Counted from the first letter of the stretch, positions 14,494 through 23,333 are shown. The stretch is 64,000 bases of DNA from Myxococcus landrumus (GCF_017301635.1 NZ_CP071091.1:1021001-1085000), one strand, 5' to 3'. Program-made: numbers and translations. Notes: a model not told the origin generated them from the letters alone.

Positions 14494-17400
14494 GTGAACC
14501 ATCCACTCGCCAGTCTTGTGGGACCCCTCCGGTACGCGTGCCAGCGCGATTTCGCCATGCTCGCGACCGTGAAGGGCTTGACCCCTGTCCTGGAGCGCGC
14601 CCTGGCGGGAGCCAGCGGCGTGAACGCCGAGGCCTTGCGCCTGCTTCGCACGGCGCTGCCCTACGTGGACCACCCCGTCCCCGAGCGTCGCAAGGCCGCG
14701 CTTCGGCGAGTGGTCACGGGCCTGAAGCTCGGGGGCGTGCCGTTGCCCGTGGAGCTGGACGGGCTCGCGGAGGCGTCCGAGGTGTCGTCCCCGTCGGCTC
14801 GGGAGCCCGTCGCGCGAGGCGGCGCCAGCGCGACAGGGCGAGAGGGGGACGGGACGAAGTCCGCTGCACCTCTCAAGATGGGTGGGACGGACGCCTCGGG
14901 GGCGAGCGCAGCGGATGCGCGAGGCGCGATGCCCCGCTCGGCCTCGGCCGTGAGGGAAGTGGCGGCAGGTGGGGGGCTGAATGCCCCTGCATCGAGCGCG
15001 CACGGTGCTCGGCCCGCGGTGCCTCGCGTGGATTCGGGACCCGCGAGTGGTCGCGCTCTCGGAGCACCCGGCACGCAGGCCACGATGGAAGGGCCACGCG
15101 CGAGGGTGGGTTCTTCCTCCTCGCGAGAGCCTCGGGCAGGTGGGCTGGAAGGGCTGCTGGAACCTTCGGTGCGGGGACGCGCGCGAGGGGACGCCATGGG
15201 GAGCGGCTCGGTTGCGCCGCCGCCGGGCTATGTGCAGCTGCCCCCGTGGAGGTCGAACGAGCCCGCACCGGCCGCGCCTCGTGCGAAGACCCCTGCTCCG
15301 CGTACGGGAGCCCCCGCGGCAAGGGGCGATGGCCAGTCCTACGGCGCGCACGCGGGCCTGACACGGCCTGGCGCCGTTCCTCCCGCGCGTCAGTCCTCTC
15401 TCGACACGGGCCCGGAGACCAAGGCCCCGGCCAAGGCGCGCAAGGAGCAGAAAAAGAAGAAGCGCGCCGTGGCGGCGGAGGCGTCTCGGTCCGAGGCGAA
15501 GCTCCTGTCCATCGCGCCTCGCTCTGGTCCGCTGTCGTCTCCGCTGAAGACGCTCGGCAAGCGATTGGGGCCTCGGCTCATCTCGGCGCTGGACAAGAAG
15601 GGGTTGCGCCGGATGGGCGACATCCTCTTCCTCCTGCCGCGCTGCTACGAGGACCGCAGGCGCCTGCTCACCATCGCGGAGCTGGAGCCCGGCGAGCGCG
15701 GCGTCACCGTGGGCATGGTGAAGGTCGCGGACTTCGTTCCCGGCAAGCAGGGCCGGCGGATGTTCCGCGCGGTGGTGGGGGACAGCTCGGGCAGCATCGC
15801 CGCGACGTACTTCAACGCGGGCCCTTGGTTGAAGAGTCGCTTCACGGTGGGCAAGCGCCTGGTCCTCTCCGGAGAAGTGCGCGCGACGATGAGTGGCCGC
15901 GAGATGGCCCACCCCGAAATCGAGCCGGCCGAGGACCTCGATTCCGCCACCTCCGTCCACTTCAACCGCATCGTCCCCGTGTACCCCGGCTTTGAGCGAG
16001 GCGAGCAGCGCTCGTTCCGCGAGCTGGCATCGCGCGTGGGTGAACAGTACGCGCAGGCACTCGAGGACCCGCTGCCCTCGGAGCTCCGCCGTCGCCTGGA
16101 GTTGATGGGGCTGCCGGACGCGCTGCGCTTCATCCACTTCCCGCCTGAAGACGCGGACCTGGAGGCGCTCGACGCGCACCAGAGTCCCGCGCATCGCCGG
16201 CTCGCGTTCGACGAGCTGTTCTTCCTCCAACTGGGCATGGCGCTCAAGCGCCAGGGCATCAAGGCGGAGCAGGGCATCAGCTTCGACGTGTCACCCACGC
16301 TGCTCGAGAAGGCGCGCACCGCGCTTCCCTTCCAGCTCACGGGGGCGCAGGCCCGAGTGGTGGAGGAGCTCAGCCGGGACATGGCGCGCGGTGAGCCGAT
16401 GAACCGGCTGGTGCAAGGCGACGTGGGCAGCGGCAAGACGGCGGTGGCCATGGTCTCCGCGCTCGTCGCGTTGCAGAACGGCTATCAGGTCGCGGTGATG
16501 GCCCCCACGGAAATCCTGGCGGAGCAGCACGAGCGCAGCTTCCGCAAGGTCCTGGCGCCGCTGGGCTTCCAGGTGGGACTGGTGAGCGCGTCTGGCACCG
16601 CGAAGGCGAAGCGACAGGTGCGTGACGCCGTGGCGCGGGGCGACATCCACCTCGCGGTGGGCACGCATGCGCTCATCCAGCAGGAGATTGCGTTCGACCG
16701 GCTGGGCCTCGTGGTCATCGACGAACAGCACCGCTTCGGCGTGCTCCAGCGTCACACGCTGATGAGCAAGGGCCTCAAGCCGGACGTGCTGGTGATGACG
16801 GCCACGCCGATTCCTCGCACGTTGGCGATGACGCTGTACGGAGACCTGGACCTCTCCATCATCGACCAGCTCCCGCCGGGCCGTACGCCCATCAACACGC
16901 GCGTCTTCAACGACAAGCAGCGCGCCCGCGTCTACGAGTCCATCGCGGCGGAGCTGGCCAAGGGGCATCAGGCGTACGTGGTGTACCCGCTGGTGGAGGA
17001 GTCGGAGAAGCTGGACCTCGAGGACGCGACGCGCGGCGTGGAGAAGCTGAGCAAGGTCTTCCCCGAGGCGCGCGTCGGACTGCTGCACGGGCGGATGAAG
17101 GCGGAGGAGAAGGACGCGGTGATGGAGGACTTCCGCGAGAAGCGCATCCACGTCCTCGTGTGCACCACCGTCGTGGAAGTGGGCGTGGACGTGCCCAACG
17201 CGTCGGTGATGGTGGTGGAGTCGGCGGAGCGCTTTGGCCTCTCGCAGCTGCACCAGCTTCGTGGCCGCGTGGGCCGAGGCGCGGCGGCCAGCCACTGCTT
17301 CCTCGTCGCCGGGAGCGCGCGCTCCTGGGAGTCCGCCGAGCGCCTGACGGTGATGGAGCAGAGCAGCGACGGCTTCGTCATCGCCGAGAAGGACCTGGAG

Positions 17401-17622
17401 ATTCGCGGACCCGGAGAGTTCCTGGGGACGCGGCAGAGTGGTCTTCCCGAGCTGGCGGTGGCGAACCTCGCGCGGGATGGAGACCTGCTCTCCATGGCCC
17501 AAGCCGAGGCCCGCCGCATCCTCGCGAGGGACCCGGAGATGAAGTCCCCCGAGCACCTCGCGCTGGTGAAGGCGCTGGAAGAGCGGTGGGAAGGCCGGCT
17601 CGCGCTCGCGCAAGTGGGCTAG
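14494..17622 (+). CDS. recG: ATP-dependent DNA helicase RecG with long N-terminal extension
   Basis: 1042 residues from a GTG at 14494. Canonical RecG is about 690 residues; here about 345 precede the wedge (OB) domain. The extension begins with a short conserved-looking helical region (PLRYACQRDFAMLATVKGL) and continues as a Pro/Ala/Arg low-complexity linker ending in a Lys-rich stretch. The wedge domain starts near LKTLGKRLGPRLISAL. Helicase motifs are intact: Walker A GDVGSGKT (about 643-650), DEQHRFG Walker B, TATPIPRT motif III, and QLHQLRGRVGRG motif VI. RecG remodels stalled forks and branched DNA. A similar N-terminal extension is known in some bacterial RecG proteins; what this one binds is unknown. 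Confidence 0.95.
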   Translation: MNHPLASLVGPLRYACQRDFAMLATVKGLTPVLERALAGASGVNAEALRLLRTALPYVDHPVPERRKAALRRVVTGLKLGGVPLPVELDGLAEASEVSSPSAREPVARGGASATGREGDGTKSAAPLKMGGTDASGASAADARGAMPRSASAVREVAAGGGLNAPASSAHGARPAVPRVDSGPASGRALGAPGTQATMEGPRARVGSSSSREPRAGGLEGLLEPSVRGRARGDAMGSGSVAPPPGYVQLPPWRSNEPAPAAPRAKTPAPRTGAPAARGDGQSYGAHAGLTRPGAVPPARQSSLDTGPETKAPAKARKEQKKKKRAVAAEASRSEAKLLSIAPRSGPLSSPLKTLGKRLGPRLISALDKKGLRRMGDILFLLPRCYEDRRRLLTIAELEPGERGVTVGMVKVADFVPGKQGRRMFRAVVGDSSGSIAATYFNAGPWLKSRFTVGKRLVLSGEVRATMSGREMAHPEIEPAEDLDSATSVHFNRIVPVYPGFERGEQRSFRELASRVGEQYAQALEDPLPSELRRRLELMGLPDALRFIHFPPEDADLEALDAHQSPAHRRLAFDELFFLQLGMALKRQGIKAEQGISFDVSPTLLEKARTALPFQLTGAQARVVEELSRDMARGEPMNRLVQGDVGSGKTAVAMVSALVALQNGYQVAVMAPTEILAEQHERSFRKVLAPLGFQVGLVSASGTAKAKRQVRDAVARGDIHLAVGTHALIQQEIAFDRLGLVVIDEQHRFGVLQRHTLMSKGLKPDVLVMTATPIPRTLAMTLYGDLDLSIIDQLPPGRTPINTRVFNDKQRARVYESIAAELAKGHQAYVVYPLVEESEKLDLEDATRGVEKLSKVFPEARVGLLHGRMKAEEKDAVMEDFREKRIHVLVCTTVVEVGVDVPNASVMVVESAERFGLSQLHQLRGRVGRGAAASHCFLVAGSARSWESAERLTVMEQSSDGFVIAEKDLEIRGPGEFLGTRQSGLPELAVANLARDGDLLSMAQAEARRILARDPEMKSPEHLALVKALEERWEGRLALAQVG

Positions 17623-17675
17623 CGGACGCGTGGGGCCCGCGGGCGGGTGGCTCGCGGCGTCGTTACGTTCGAGGA

Positions 17676-18317
17676 ATGGGTGACCAGGCGCGTGCTGACT
17701 ACTTGTCCCGCGAGGGCATTCTCGACGAGCGGGTGCTGGAAGGAATCGCCCGGCTGACGCGTGCGGACTTCGTCTCGGAGGAGGCTCGGGACGAGGTGGC
17801 CGCCGATGTTCCGCTGCCCATTGGCCACGGGCAGACCATCAGCCAGCCCTATGTCGTGGCGCTGATGACGCAGGCGCTTCAGCTCCAGGGCCACGAGCGC
17901 GTGCTGGAGATTGGCACGGGCTCCGGCTACCAGACCGCGCTCCTGGCGCTCCTCTGCCGCGAGGTCTTCACGGTGGAGATCATCCCCGAGCTGGCCCGCT
18001 CGGCGCGCGAGCGGCTGAAGCGTCTGGGATTCGACAACGTGTTCTTCCGGCAGGGGGACGGTGGGGCGGGGTGGCCCGAGCAGGCCCCCTTCGACGCCAT
18101 CCTGGTCACCGCCGCGCCCGCCGAGGTCCCCGCCGCCTTGCTCTCCCAGCTTCAGCGCGGGGGGCGGATGGTGGTTCCCGTGGGCCCCACCTGGGGGACC
18201 CAGGAGCTGCTGCGCATCCACAGGGCCAAAGTGCCGGGGGAGCTCCCCAGGGTGGAGTCGCTGCTCCCCGTGCGCTTCGTCCCCATGACGAGCGCGTCCG
18301 AGCCACCCATCCCGTGA
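17676..18317 (+). CDS. pcm: Protein-L-isoaspartate O-methyltransferase
   Basis: 213 residues from the ATG at 17676 (MGDQARADYLSREG). The frame is open much further upstream, but that part only shadows recG. Family motifs: GQTISQPYVVALMTQ, the SAM-binding loop VLEIGTGSGYQTALLA, and GRMVVPVG near the C terminus. It repairs isoaspartyl residues in aged proteins using S-adenosylmethionine. Length is standard. A GAGGA precedes the ATG closely. It follows recG by 53 bases on the same strand and may be co-transcribed. Confidence 0.93.
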   Translation: MGDQARADYLSREGILDERVLEGIARLTRADFVSEEARDEVAADVPLPIGHGQTISQPYVVALMTQALQLQGHERVLEIGTGSGYQTALLALLCREVFTVEIIPELARSARERLKRLGFDNVFFRQGDGGAGWPEQAPFDAILVTAAPAEVPAALLSQLQRGGRMVVPVGPTWGTQELLRIHRAKVPGELPRVESLLPVRFVPMTSASEPPIP

Positions 18318-18395
18318 GGTCGGACGAGGGAAGGTGCTCTGGGATGTCGCGGCCGCGTTGCCCCCGAGTGTGGGCGCCCGCTAACGTCGCGCATC

Positions 18396-18959
18396 ATGAT
18401 CATCTGTCCGGTCTGCGACCACGTACAGCCTGAGGGGATTGAGTGTGACGTCTGCGGGAAGCGGTTTCCAACCACCGTGACCGAGACTCCTCCCGTGGCC
18501 CGTCTGCCGGAACTGGAGCTCACTCCGCACACGGGGGGCCGTGACGCCGTGGTGGCGCCCACGCTGCCGGAGCTGGACGCGACGCGCCTGCGCAGTGGCC
18601 CGGACCTCCCGGCCCAGGTGGTTCAGGACCTGGAGCTCACGCTCTCCGGCCCCACGGCGGATGCACCCACGGGGGGGCTCGATGGGCTGGACACCGGGCG
18701 TGCGCCGGACGACGGAGTCCGCACCGCGGCCCCACTGGGAGCGGTCGCCTGCCGCTACTGCAGGCATGTCCAAGCCACGGGGCTGCTCTGCGATAACTGC
18801 GGCATGCGATTGCCTCGAGCGCGTGTGGCGCAGGCGGTGGTGGTGACGGGGCCCGCGGGTGAAGCGGAGGGGTGGATGGCCTGCCCGACGTGCCACACGC
18901 CGGGCCGCCCGGGACGGAACTGCACCGAGTGCGGCGCGCGTCTCGCGGAGGAAGCATGA
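18396..18959 (+). CDS. Triple zinc-ribbon protein
   Basis: 187 residues with three paired CxxC knuckles. The first is CPVC (from C4) with CDVC about 13 residues on; the second is CRYC with CDNC near 120-140; the third is CPTC with CTEC near 163-180. Between the first and second lies an Asp/Leu/Pro-rich spacer with no recognised fold. Each pair would bind one zinc. The stop overlaps the ATG of threonine synthase (ATGA), so the two are translated together. A regulatory or scaffold role is possible, but nothing in the sequence points to a partner. No catalytic motif or export signal. Confidence 0.75.
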   Translation: MIICPVCDHVQPEGIECDVCGKRFPTTVTETPPVARLPELELTPHTGGRDAVVAPTLPELDATRLRSGPDLPAQVVQDLELTLSGPTADAPTGGLDGLDTGRAPDDGVRTAAPLGAVACRYCRHVQATGLLCDNCGMRLPRARVAQAVVVTGPAGEAEGWMACPTCHTPGRPGRNCTECGARLAEEA

Positions 18960-20293
18960 GCGCCACAGGCCCCGTGTTCCGGGCGGAGTATGCGTGCAGC
19001 GAGGGCTGTGACTTCCGCGCGTCGCTGCTGGAGGTCGTCTATCGCTGTCCTCGTTGCGAGGGGCTGCTGGAGGTTCGCCACGACGTGGCGGCCCTGCGGA
19101 CCGTGCCCGCGGAGGAGTGGCGCAGGCGCTTCGAGTCGCGCTTCGGGTCGGCGCGGCTGCCGGATGGCTCGGGCGTCTGGGGCAAGCGCGAGTGGGCCTA
19201 TCCCCAGCTTCCCGTGGAGGACATCGTCTCGCTGGGCGAGGGGCGCGTGCCGCTCAAGCCCCTGCCGCGCATGGCGTCGGAGCTGGGCCTGGCCGCGCTC
19301 GACTTGAAGGAATGCGGCGTGTCGCCCACCGGCAGCTTCAAGGACTGGGGAATGACGGTCCTCGTGTCCGCCGTGAAGCACATGCGGGCGAAAGGGGTGC
19401 CGCTGCGGGCCGTGGCGTGCGCGTCCACGGGGGATACCTCCGCGGCGCTGTCCGCCTACTGCGCGGCGGCGGGCATCCCCGCGGTGGTCTTCCTGCCCCG
19501 GGACAAGGTCTCCCTCGCGCAGCTCGTGCAGCCCATCGCCAATGGCGCGCGTGTGTTGTCGCTGGATACGGACTTCGACGGCTGCATGCGGCTGGTGCAG
19601 GCGGTGACGGCGGACACGGGCCTGTACCTGGCCAACTCGATGAACTCGCTTCGCATCGAGGGGCAGAAGATGGTCGCCGTGGAGCTGTGCCAGGACCTGG
19701 GCTGGGAGCCGCCGGACTGGGTGGTGATTCCGGGTGGCAACCTGGGCAACGCGAGCGCACTGGGCAAGGGCTTCGAGCTGATGCTGGAGCTGGGCCTCAT
19801 CACCCGCAGGCCGCGCATCGCCGTGGCCCAGGCTCAGCGCGCCAATCCCCTGGCCCGAGCCTTCCGCGGAGGCTTCCAGGAGCTGGTGCCCATGCAGGCG
19901 CAGAGCACGCTGGCGTCCGCCATCCAGATTGGCAACCCGGTGTCCTTCCGCCGCGCGGTGCGAATCCTCAAGGCGTTTGACGGCGTGGTGGAGGAAGCCA
20001 CGGAGTCCGAGCTGGCCAATGCCGCCGCGCGCGCGGACCGCGAGGGGACGTTCACCTGTCCTCAGACGGGCGTGGCGCTGGCGGCGCTGGAGAAGCTCGT
20101 GGCCCAGGGAGTCATCGCGAAGGGCGCGCGCGTGGCGGTGGTGTCCACCGCGCACGGGCTGAAGTTCGCGGACTTCAAGGTGGGCTACCACCGGGGGACG
20201 CTGGCGGATGTGGCCAGCCGCTACGCGAATCCGCCCGTCCCGCTCCCGGCCAACCTGGAGGCGGTGCGAAAGGCCCTGGCGGACCTCGGCTGA
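18956..20293 (+). CDS. thrC: Threonine synthase
   Basis: 445 residues. The ATG at 18956 overlaps the preceding stop by ATGA, which fixes the start. An N-terminal rubredoxin-like Cys4 segment (CSEGC, CPRC) precedes the PLP fold. The PLP-binding lysine is K129 in TGSFKDW. The phosphate-binding motif GGNLGNASA and the ACASTGDTSAALSAY segment are typical of the class I threonine synthases of this length. It converts O-phosphohomoserine to threonine, the last step of the aspartate-family branch that begins with aspartate kinase, encoded at 37253-38539. A strong hairpin follows. Confidence 0.93.
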   Translation: MSATGPVFRAEYACSEGCDFRASLLEVVYRCPRCEGLLEVRHDVAALRTVPAEEWRRRFESRFGSARLPDGSGVWGKREWAYPQLPVEDIVSLGEGRVPLKPLPRMASELGLAALDLKECGVSPTGSFKDWGMTVLVSAVKHMRAKGVPLRAVACASTGDTSAALSAYCAAAGIPAVVFLPRDKVSLAQLVQPIANGARVLSLDTDFDGCMRLVQAVTADTGLYLANSMNSLRIEGQKMVAVELCQDLGWEPPDWVVIPGGNLGNASALGKGFELMLELGLITRRPRIAVAQAQRANPLARAFRGGFQELVPMQAQSTLASAIQIGNPVSFRRAVRILKAFDGVVEEATESELANAAARADREGTFTCPQTGVALAALEKLVAQGVIAKGARVAVVSTAHGLKFADFKVGYHRGTLADVASRYANPPVPLPANLEAVRKALADLG

Positions 20294-20303
20294 GAGGCGT
20301 CGG

Positions 20304-20336
20304 TGCGGGGGCTCCTCACTCGGGGAGCCCCACGCA
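20304..20336. terminator. Bidirectional terminator hairpin between thrC and ribB
   Basis: GGGGCTCC (20308-20315) pairs exactly with GGAGCCCC (20324-20331), extended by TGCG/CGCA with one bulge. It sits between two convergent genes, so may end transcription from both. Confidence 0.65.
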
Positions 20337-20351
20337 CGGGCAGGGGACCGC

Positions 20352-21515
20352 TCAGTCGGCGACGAGCGGGATGCGCTTGTCGATGGTGAGCCCGAAGCCC
20401 GCGAGCCCCCGGTAGGTGATGTCCGTGTTCGTCATCACCTGGAGCGAGCGCACGCCCAGGTCATTGAGAATCTGGCAGCCCATGCCCAGGTCGCGGGACT
20501 CGCGCGGGCCGGCGCCCAGGGAAGCGCTGCCGTCCGTGTTGCGCTTGTGCTGGATGCCGAAGTCGTCCCCGTGCATGCCGGGCAGGTACACCAGCACGCC
20601 ATGGCCCTCGCGGGCGATGCGGGCCAGGGCCTGGTCCAGGAGCACGTTGCAGTTGCACGTGGGCGAGCCGAACACATCGCCCAGGGTACAGGCCGCGTGC
20701 AGGCGCACCAGCGTGCTGGGGCGGGCGGCGGGGTCGCCCTTCACCAGCACGAGCGACTTGGCGCCATCCGGCGTCCACGAGTACGTGAGCGCGGTGAACT
20801 CGCCATAGCGGGTGGTGACGGTGTGCTGGCCCGGCTCGCGGCGCACCAGCCGGTCCTTGCGGCGGCGGTACTCGATGAGGTCCGCGATGGTGATGACCGA
20901 CAGCTTGTGCTCCCGGGCGAACACCTGGAGGTCGGGCATGCGCATCATCGTGCCGTCGTCCTTCACCAGCTCGCACAGGATGCCAGAGGGGCCCAGGCCC
21001 GCGAGGCGGGACAGGTCCACGGTGGCCTCGGTGTGGCCCGCACGGCGCAGCACGCCGCCCTCGCGGTAGCGCAGCGGGAAGATGTGGCCGGGGCGCAGGA
21101 AGTCGCCCGCCTGGCTGTCCGGGTTCGCCAGGGCCTGGATGGTCTTCGCGCGGTCCGCCGCGGACACGCCCGTGGTCGTCCCGTGTTTGTAGTCGACGGA
21201 GACGGTGAAGGCGGTGCGGTGGGACTCGTTGTTGTCCGCGACCATCTGCGGCAGCCGCAGGGCGTCCAGCCGGTCCGCCAGCATGGGCATGCAGACGATG
21301 CCGCTGGTGTGGCGCACCATGAAGGCCAGGTGCTCCGGCGTCACCTTCTCCGCCGCCATGATGAGGTCGCCCTCGTTCTCCCGGTCCTCGTCGTCCGCGA
21401 CGATGACGAACTTGCCGTCACGGATGTCGCGAATGGCGTCCTCGATGGAGGACAGCTGGGTGTCGTGGCGTGGGGTGGCTTCTGTCCGCTCGCGGGTCTG
21501 CATGTGCTGGCGCAT
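20352..21515 (-). CDS. ribB: 3,4-dihydroxy-2-butanone 4-phosphate synthase with degenerate GTP cyclohydrolase II domain (RibBX type)
   Basis: 387 residues. The N-terminal half is an intact RibB: DDEDRENEGDL at 41-51 binds magnesium and ribulose 5-phosphate, and GHTEATVDL at 160-168 completes the active site. It makes the four-carbon riboflavin precursor. The C-terminal half (about 215-387) aligns with GTP cyclohydrolase II and retains the zinc cysteines C276, C287 and C289. The conserved HRQEGRxIGL segment is replaced by LPGMHGDDFGI, and the following helix is shortened. GTP ring opening therefore looks lost. This matches proteobacterial RibBX hybrids; a separate ribA should exist elsewhere in the genome. 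Start could be M1 or M5; neither has a clear ribosome site. Confidence 0.88.
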   Translation of the reverse strand: MRQHMQTRERTEATPRHDTQLSSIEDAIRDIRDGKFVIVADDEDRENEGDLIMAAEKVTPEHLAFMVRHTSGIVCMPMLADRLDALRLPQMVADNNESHRTAFTVSVDYKHGTTTGVSAADRAKTIQALANPDSQAGDFLRPGHIFPLRYREGGVLRRAGHTEATVDLSRLAGLGPSGILCELVKDDGTMMRMPDLQVFAREHKLSVITIADLIEYRRRKDRLVRREPGQHTVTTRYGEFTALTYSWTPDGAKSLVLVKGDPAARPSTLVRLHAACTLGDVFGSPTCNCNVLLDQALARIAREGHGVLVYLPGMHGDDFGIQHKRNTDGSASLGAGPRESRDLGMGCQILNDLGVRSLQVMTNTDITYRGLAGFGLTIDKRIPLVAD

Positions 21516-21718
21516 GTAGCGTCTGCGTTTCGGGCTGGCAAGCCAACCCGCGACCAGCCGTGCGCCCGAGTGATGGGGCGAATGAGCCCATCGCGAGGGC
21601 TGCCCTGCTCCCTCGTTGCGATGGTGTTGAAATTCCCGGAAGGCCGGTGGGGGGAGGGGGGGCGGAGGTGGGTGACTCGACGCGTGAGACGGGGTGCTGT
21701 AGGGTGCTCGGCTCCGAA

Positions 21719-22057
21719 ATGAGCGCCGATACCCAGGACTTGAGGAATCAGCTCGACCGGCTCCAGGAGAGCCTGTCTGTCCGCCAGAGCACCACGCACT
21801 TCGCGCACACGGGGGTGGCCACCATGGTCGCCCTCATGTTCGCGGGAGCCTCCGGCAAGCTGTTCTATGACTCCCTGCGCACGCCGCTGCTGGCGTGGGG
21901 CGTGGCCCTGCTGTCGGTGGGGCTGCTGGGGTACGCGGTGCGCCGCTACTTCCTGGGCCGGCGCGTGCTGGCGGAGGAGCTGAAGGGCTACCAGGCGATG
22001 ATGGCGCTGCGCAGCCAGCTTCGGCTCGACGAACCCGCCGCGCTGTCGCCCCAGTGA
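21719..22057 (+). CDS. Small two-helix membrane protein, unknown function
   Basis: 112 residues from the ATG at 21719. The N-terminal 35 residues look like a coiled coil (LRNQLDRLQESLSVRQ). Two hydrophobic segments follow, about 38-53 (GVATMVALMFAGASG) and 63-82 (LAWGVALLSVGLLGYAV), then a short charged cytoplasmic tail. I do not recognise the family. Its last codon overlaps the GTG of tmk (GTGA), so the two are coupled, but no functional link to nucleotide synthesis is evident. Confidence 0.65.
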   Translation: MSADTQDLRNQLDRLQESLSVRQSTTHFAHTGVATMVALMFAGASGKLFYDSLRTPLLAWGVALLSVGLLGYAVRRYFLGRRVLAEELKGYQAMMALRSQLRLDEPAALSPQ

Positions 22058-22710
22058 GCGCCGCGCGAACGGCCGCCCGGAAGGGGCGGTTCATCGTCCT
22101 GGAGGGGCTCGACGGCGCCGGCACCACCACGCAGGTGGAGCGGCTGGCCTCGGCGCTTCGCGCGGAAGGGCACGCGGTGGTCACCACGCGCGAGCCCTCC
22201 GACGGGCCCGTGGGAACGATGATTCGGCAGGCCCTCACGGGCCGGTTGGGGCTGCCCCACGGGGCGGGCCCGCTGACGTCCGAGACGCTGGCGCTCTTGT
22301 TCGCCGCGGACCGCACGGACCACCTCGCGGCGCGGGTGTTGCCCGCATTGGCGGAGGGGAAGCTGGTCCTCTGCGACCGGTATGTCCTGTCGTCGCTGGC
22401 CTACCAGGGGGCCTCGCTGCCCATGGCCTGGGTGGAGGCCATCAACAGCCACGCGGTGTCCCCGGACCTGACGTTGTTCGTCGGGGTGGCACCCGAGGTC
22501 GCGGCGAAGCGGCGCGCGGTGCGGGGTGGCGCGGAGGAGCTGTTCGAGGCGGATGAGGCGCAGCGGCGGATCGCGAAGCAGTACCTGGCCGCCATCCGCC
22601 GTCGAGCGAAGAAGGAGCGCATCGTCCACATCGATGGCGAGCAGGGCATCGAGGCGGTGACGGCGGCCTCCCTCGTGGAGATTCGCAAGCTCCTGGGCCG
22701 CAAGCGCTGA
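22054..22710 (+). CDS. tmk: Thymidylate kinase
   Basis: 218 residues from a GTG at 22054 inside the GTGA overlap with the membrane-protein gene. The P-loop EGLDGAGTTTQ, the TREPSDGPVG segment and the DRYVLSSLAYQG motif identify dTMP kinase, which makes dTDP for DNA synthesis. The P-loop has TTT where most bacterial enzymes have KTT or KST. The Lys usually at the penultimate P-loop position is therefore Thr, an oddity worth noting, though the rest of the kinase is intact. The stop codon is part of a perfect hairpin facing the convergent lipoprotein gene. Confidence 0.88.
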   Translation: MSAARTAARKGRFIVLEGLDGAGTTTQVERLASALRAEGHAVVTTREPSDGPVGTMIRQALTGRLGLPHGAGPLTSETLALLFAADRTDHLAARVLPALAEGKLVLCDRYVLSSLAYQGASLPMAWVEAINSHAVSPDLTLFVGVAPEVAAKRRAVRGGAEELFEADEAQRRIAKQYLAAIRRRAKKERIVHIDGEQGIEAVTAASLVEIRKLLGRKR

Positions 22711-22725
22711 CGGAGACGTCAGCGC
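22704..22725. terminator. Perfect hairpin with GAGA loop between convergent genes
   Basis: GCGCTGACG pairs exactly with CGTCAGCGC across a GAGA (GNRA-type) tetraloop. The stem includes the stop codon of tmk and the stop region of the opposite lipoprotein gene, which are only 8 bases apart. Likely a compact two-way terminator. Confidence 0.65.
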
Positions 22726-23333
22726 CGCAGGTCGAAGCGCAGGTCGGCCTCGGCATCCGTGCCGGGGCAACGTCCCCGGGTCACCCCCGTGCTGCGCAGC
22801 TCGAGACGTCCCCTCAGTCGCGTGGCCGTATTCTCCTCGAACACCAGGGTGCCCGAGAGCTCCTGGGTCCTGTTCCCTTGTTGGGGCGGCGCGAGGCACC
22901 CACCCGTCGAGAAGTAGGCCTCCTTGATTTCTGGGGAGTGGCCCTCGCGAGGGACGATGGTGACTTCTCCAACGGGCGGGAGGGTGGCGCCGAGCTTGAC
23001 GGTGAAGCTCTTGGGGCCGGTGCCGAGGACCGCGTCGTCGAACGCCATGTTCGCGCAGGCCGTCGCCTCATCGTCGGCAACGGTGGGATCCGGGTCGCTC
23101 CATTTGCACAGGTTCAACCGTCGGGGCGCTCCGTCCTTGAGCTCGAAGCTGGGGTTCAGGTCAAAGAGCCGCACCTTGCTGGGCTCGTTCGTCCGGAGGT
23201 AGCCCGTGGCATCTTCATCCCCGGGCTTGGGGTTGTCGCCATCGGCGTTGTTGCCACAGGCGGCGAGCGACAGGGCCAGCACCCAGGGGAGGGGCGCCAA
23301 CGTCCGAAGGGAAACACGGAGTGTCTGGAGCAT
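22719..23333 (-). CDS. Lipoprotein of a two-member paralogous pair (copy A)
   Basis: 204 residues from the ATG at 23333, chosen because it places a clean signal peptide ending in the LAAC lipobox; the frame is open further upstream without signal features. The mature part has a Cys-containing beta-rich body: NLCKWSDPD, TACANM, a VLGTGPK loop, SGTLVFEEN, RGRC, and a terminal ADLRFDLRR. The 215-residue product of the next gene on this strand has the same layout and similar VLGTGP, EEN-x-TRLRG and ending motifs. Family not recognised. Predicted to sit on the outer membrane facing the periplasm or the surface. Confidence 0.7.
   Translation of the reverse strand: MLQTLRVSLRTLAPLPWVLALSLAACGNNADGDNPKPGDEDATGYLRTNEPSKVRLFDLNPSFELKDGAPRRLNLCKWSDPDPTVADDEATACANMAFDDAVLGTGPKSFTVKLGATLPPVGEVTIVPREGHSPEIKEAYFSTGGCLAPPQQGNRTQELSGTLVFEENTATRLRGRLELRSTGVTRGRCPGTDAEADLRFDLRR

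Noticed and set aside
14014..16230. A 738-codon minus-strand open frame
   Set aside because: Antisense to greA and recG. Arg/His-rich low-complexity translation with no domain.
21600..21700. Partial FMN-riboswitch-like string (GTTGAAATTCCCGGAAGGCCGGTGG)
   Set aside because: It resembles the conserved TGAAATTCCC...CCGG core, but is on the opposite strand from ribB and lacks the other conserved arms and flanking P1 stem. Chance match.
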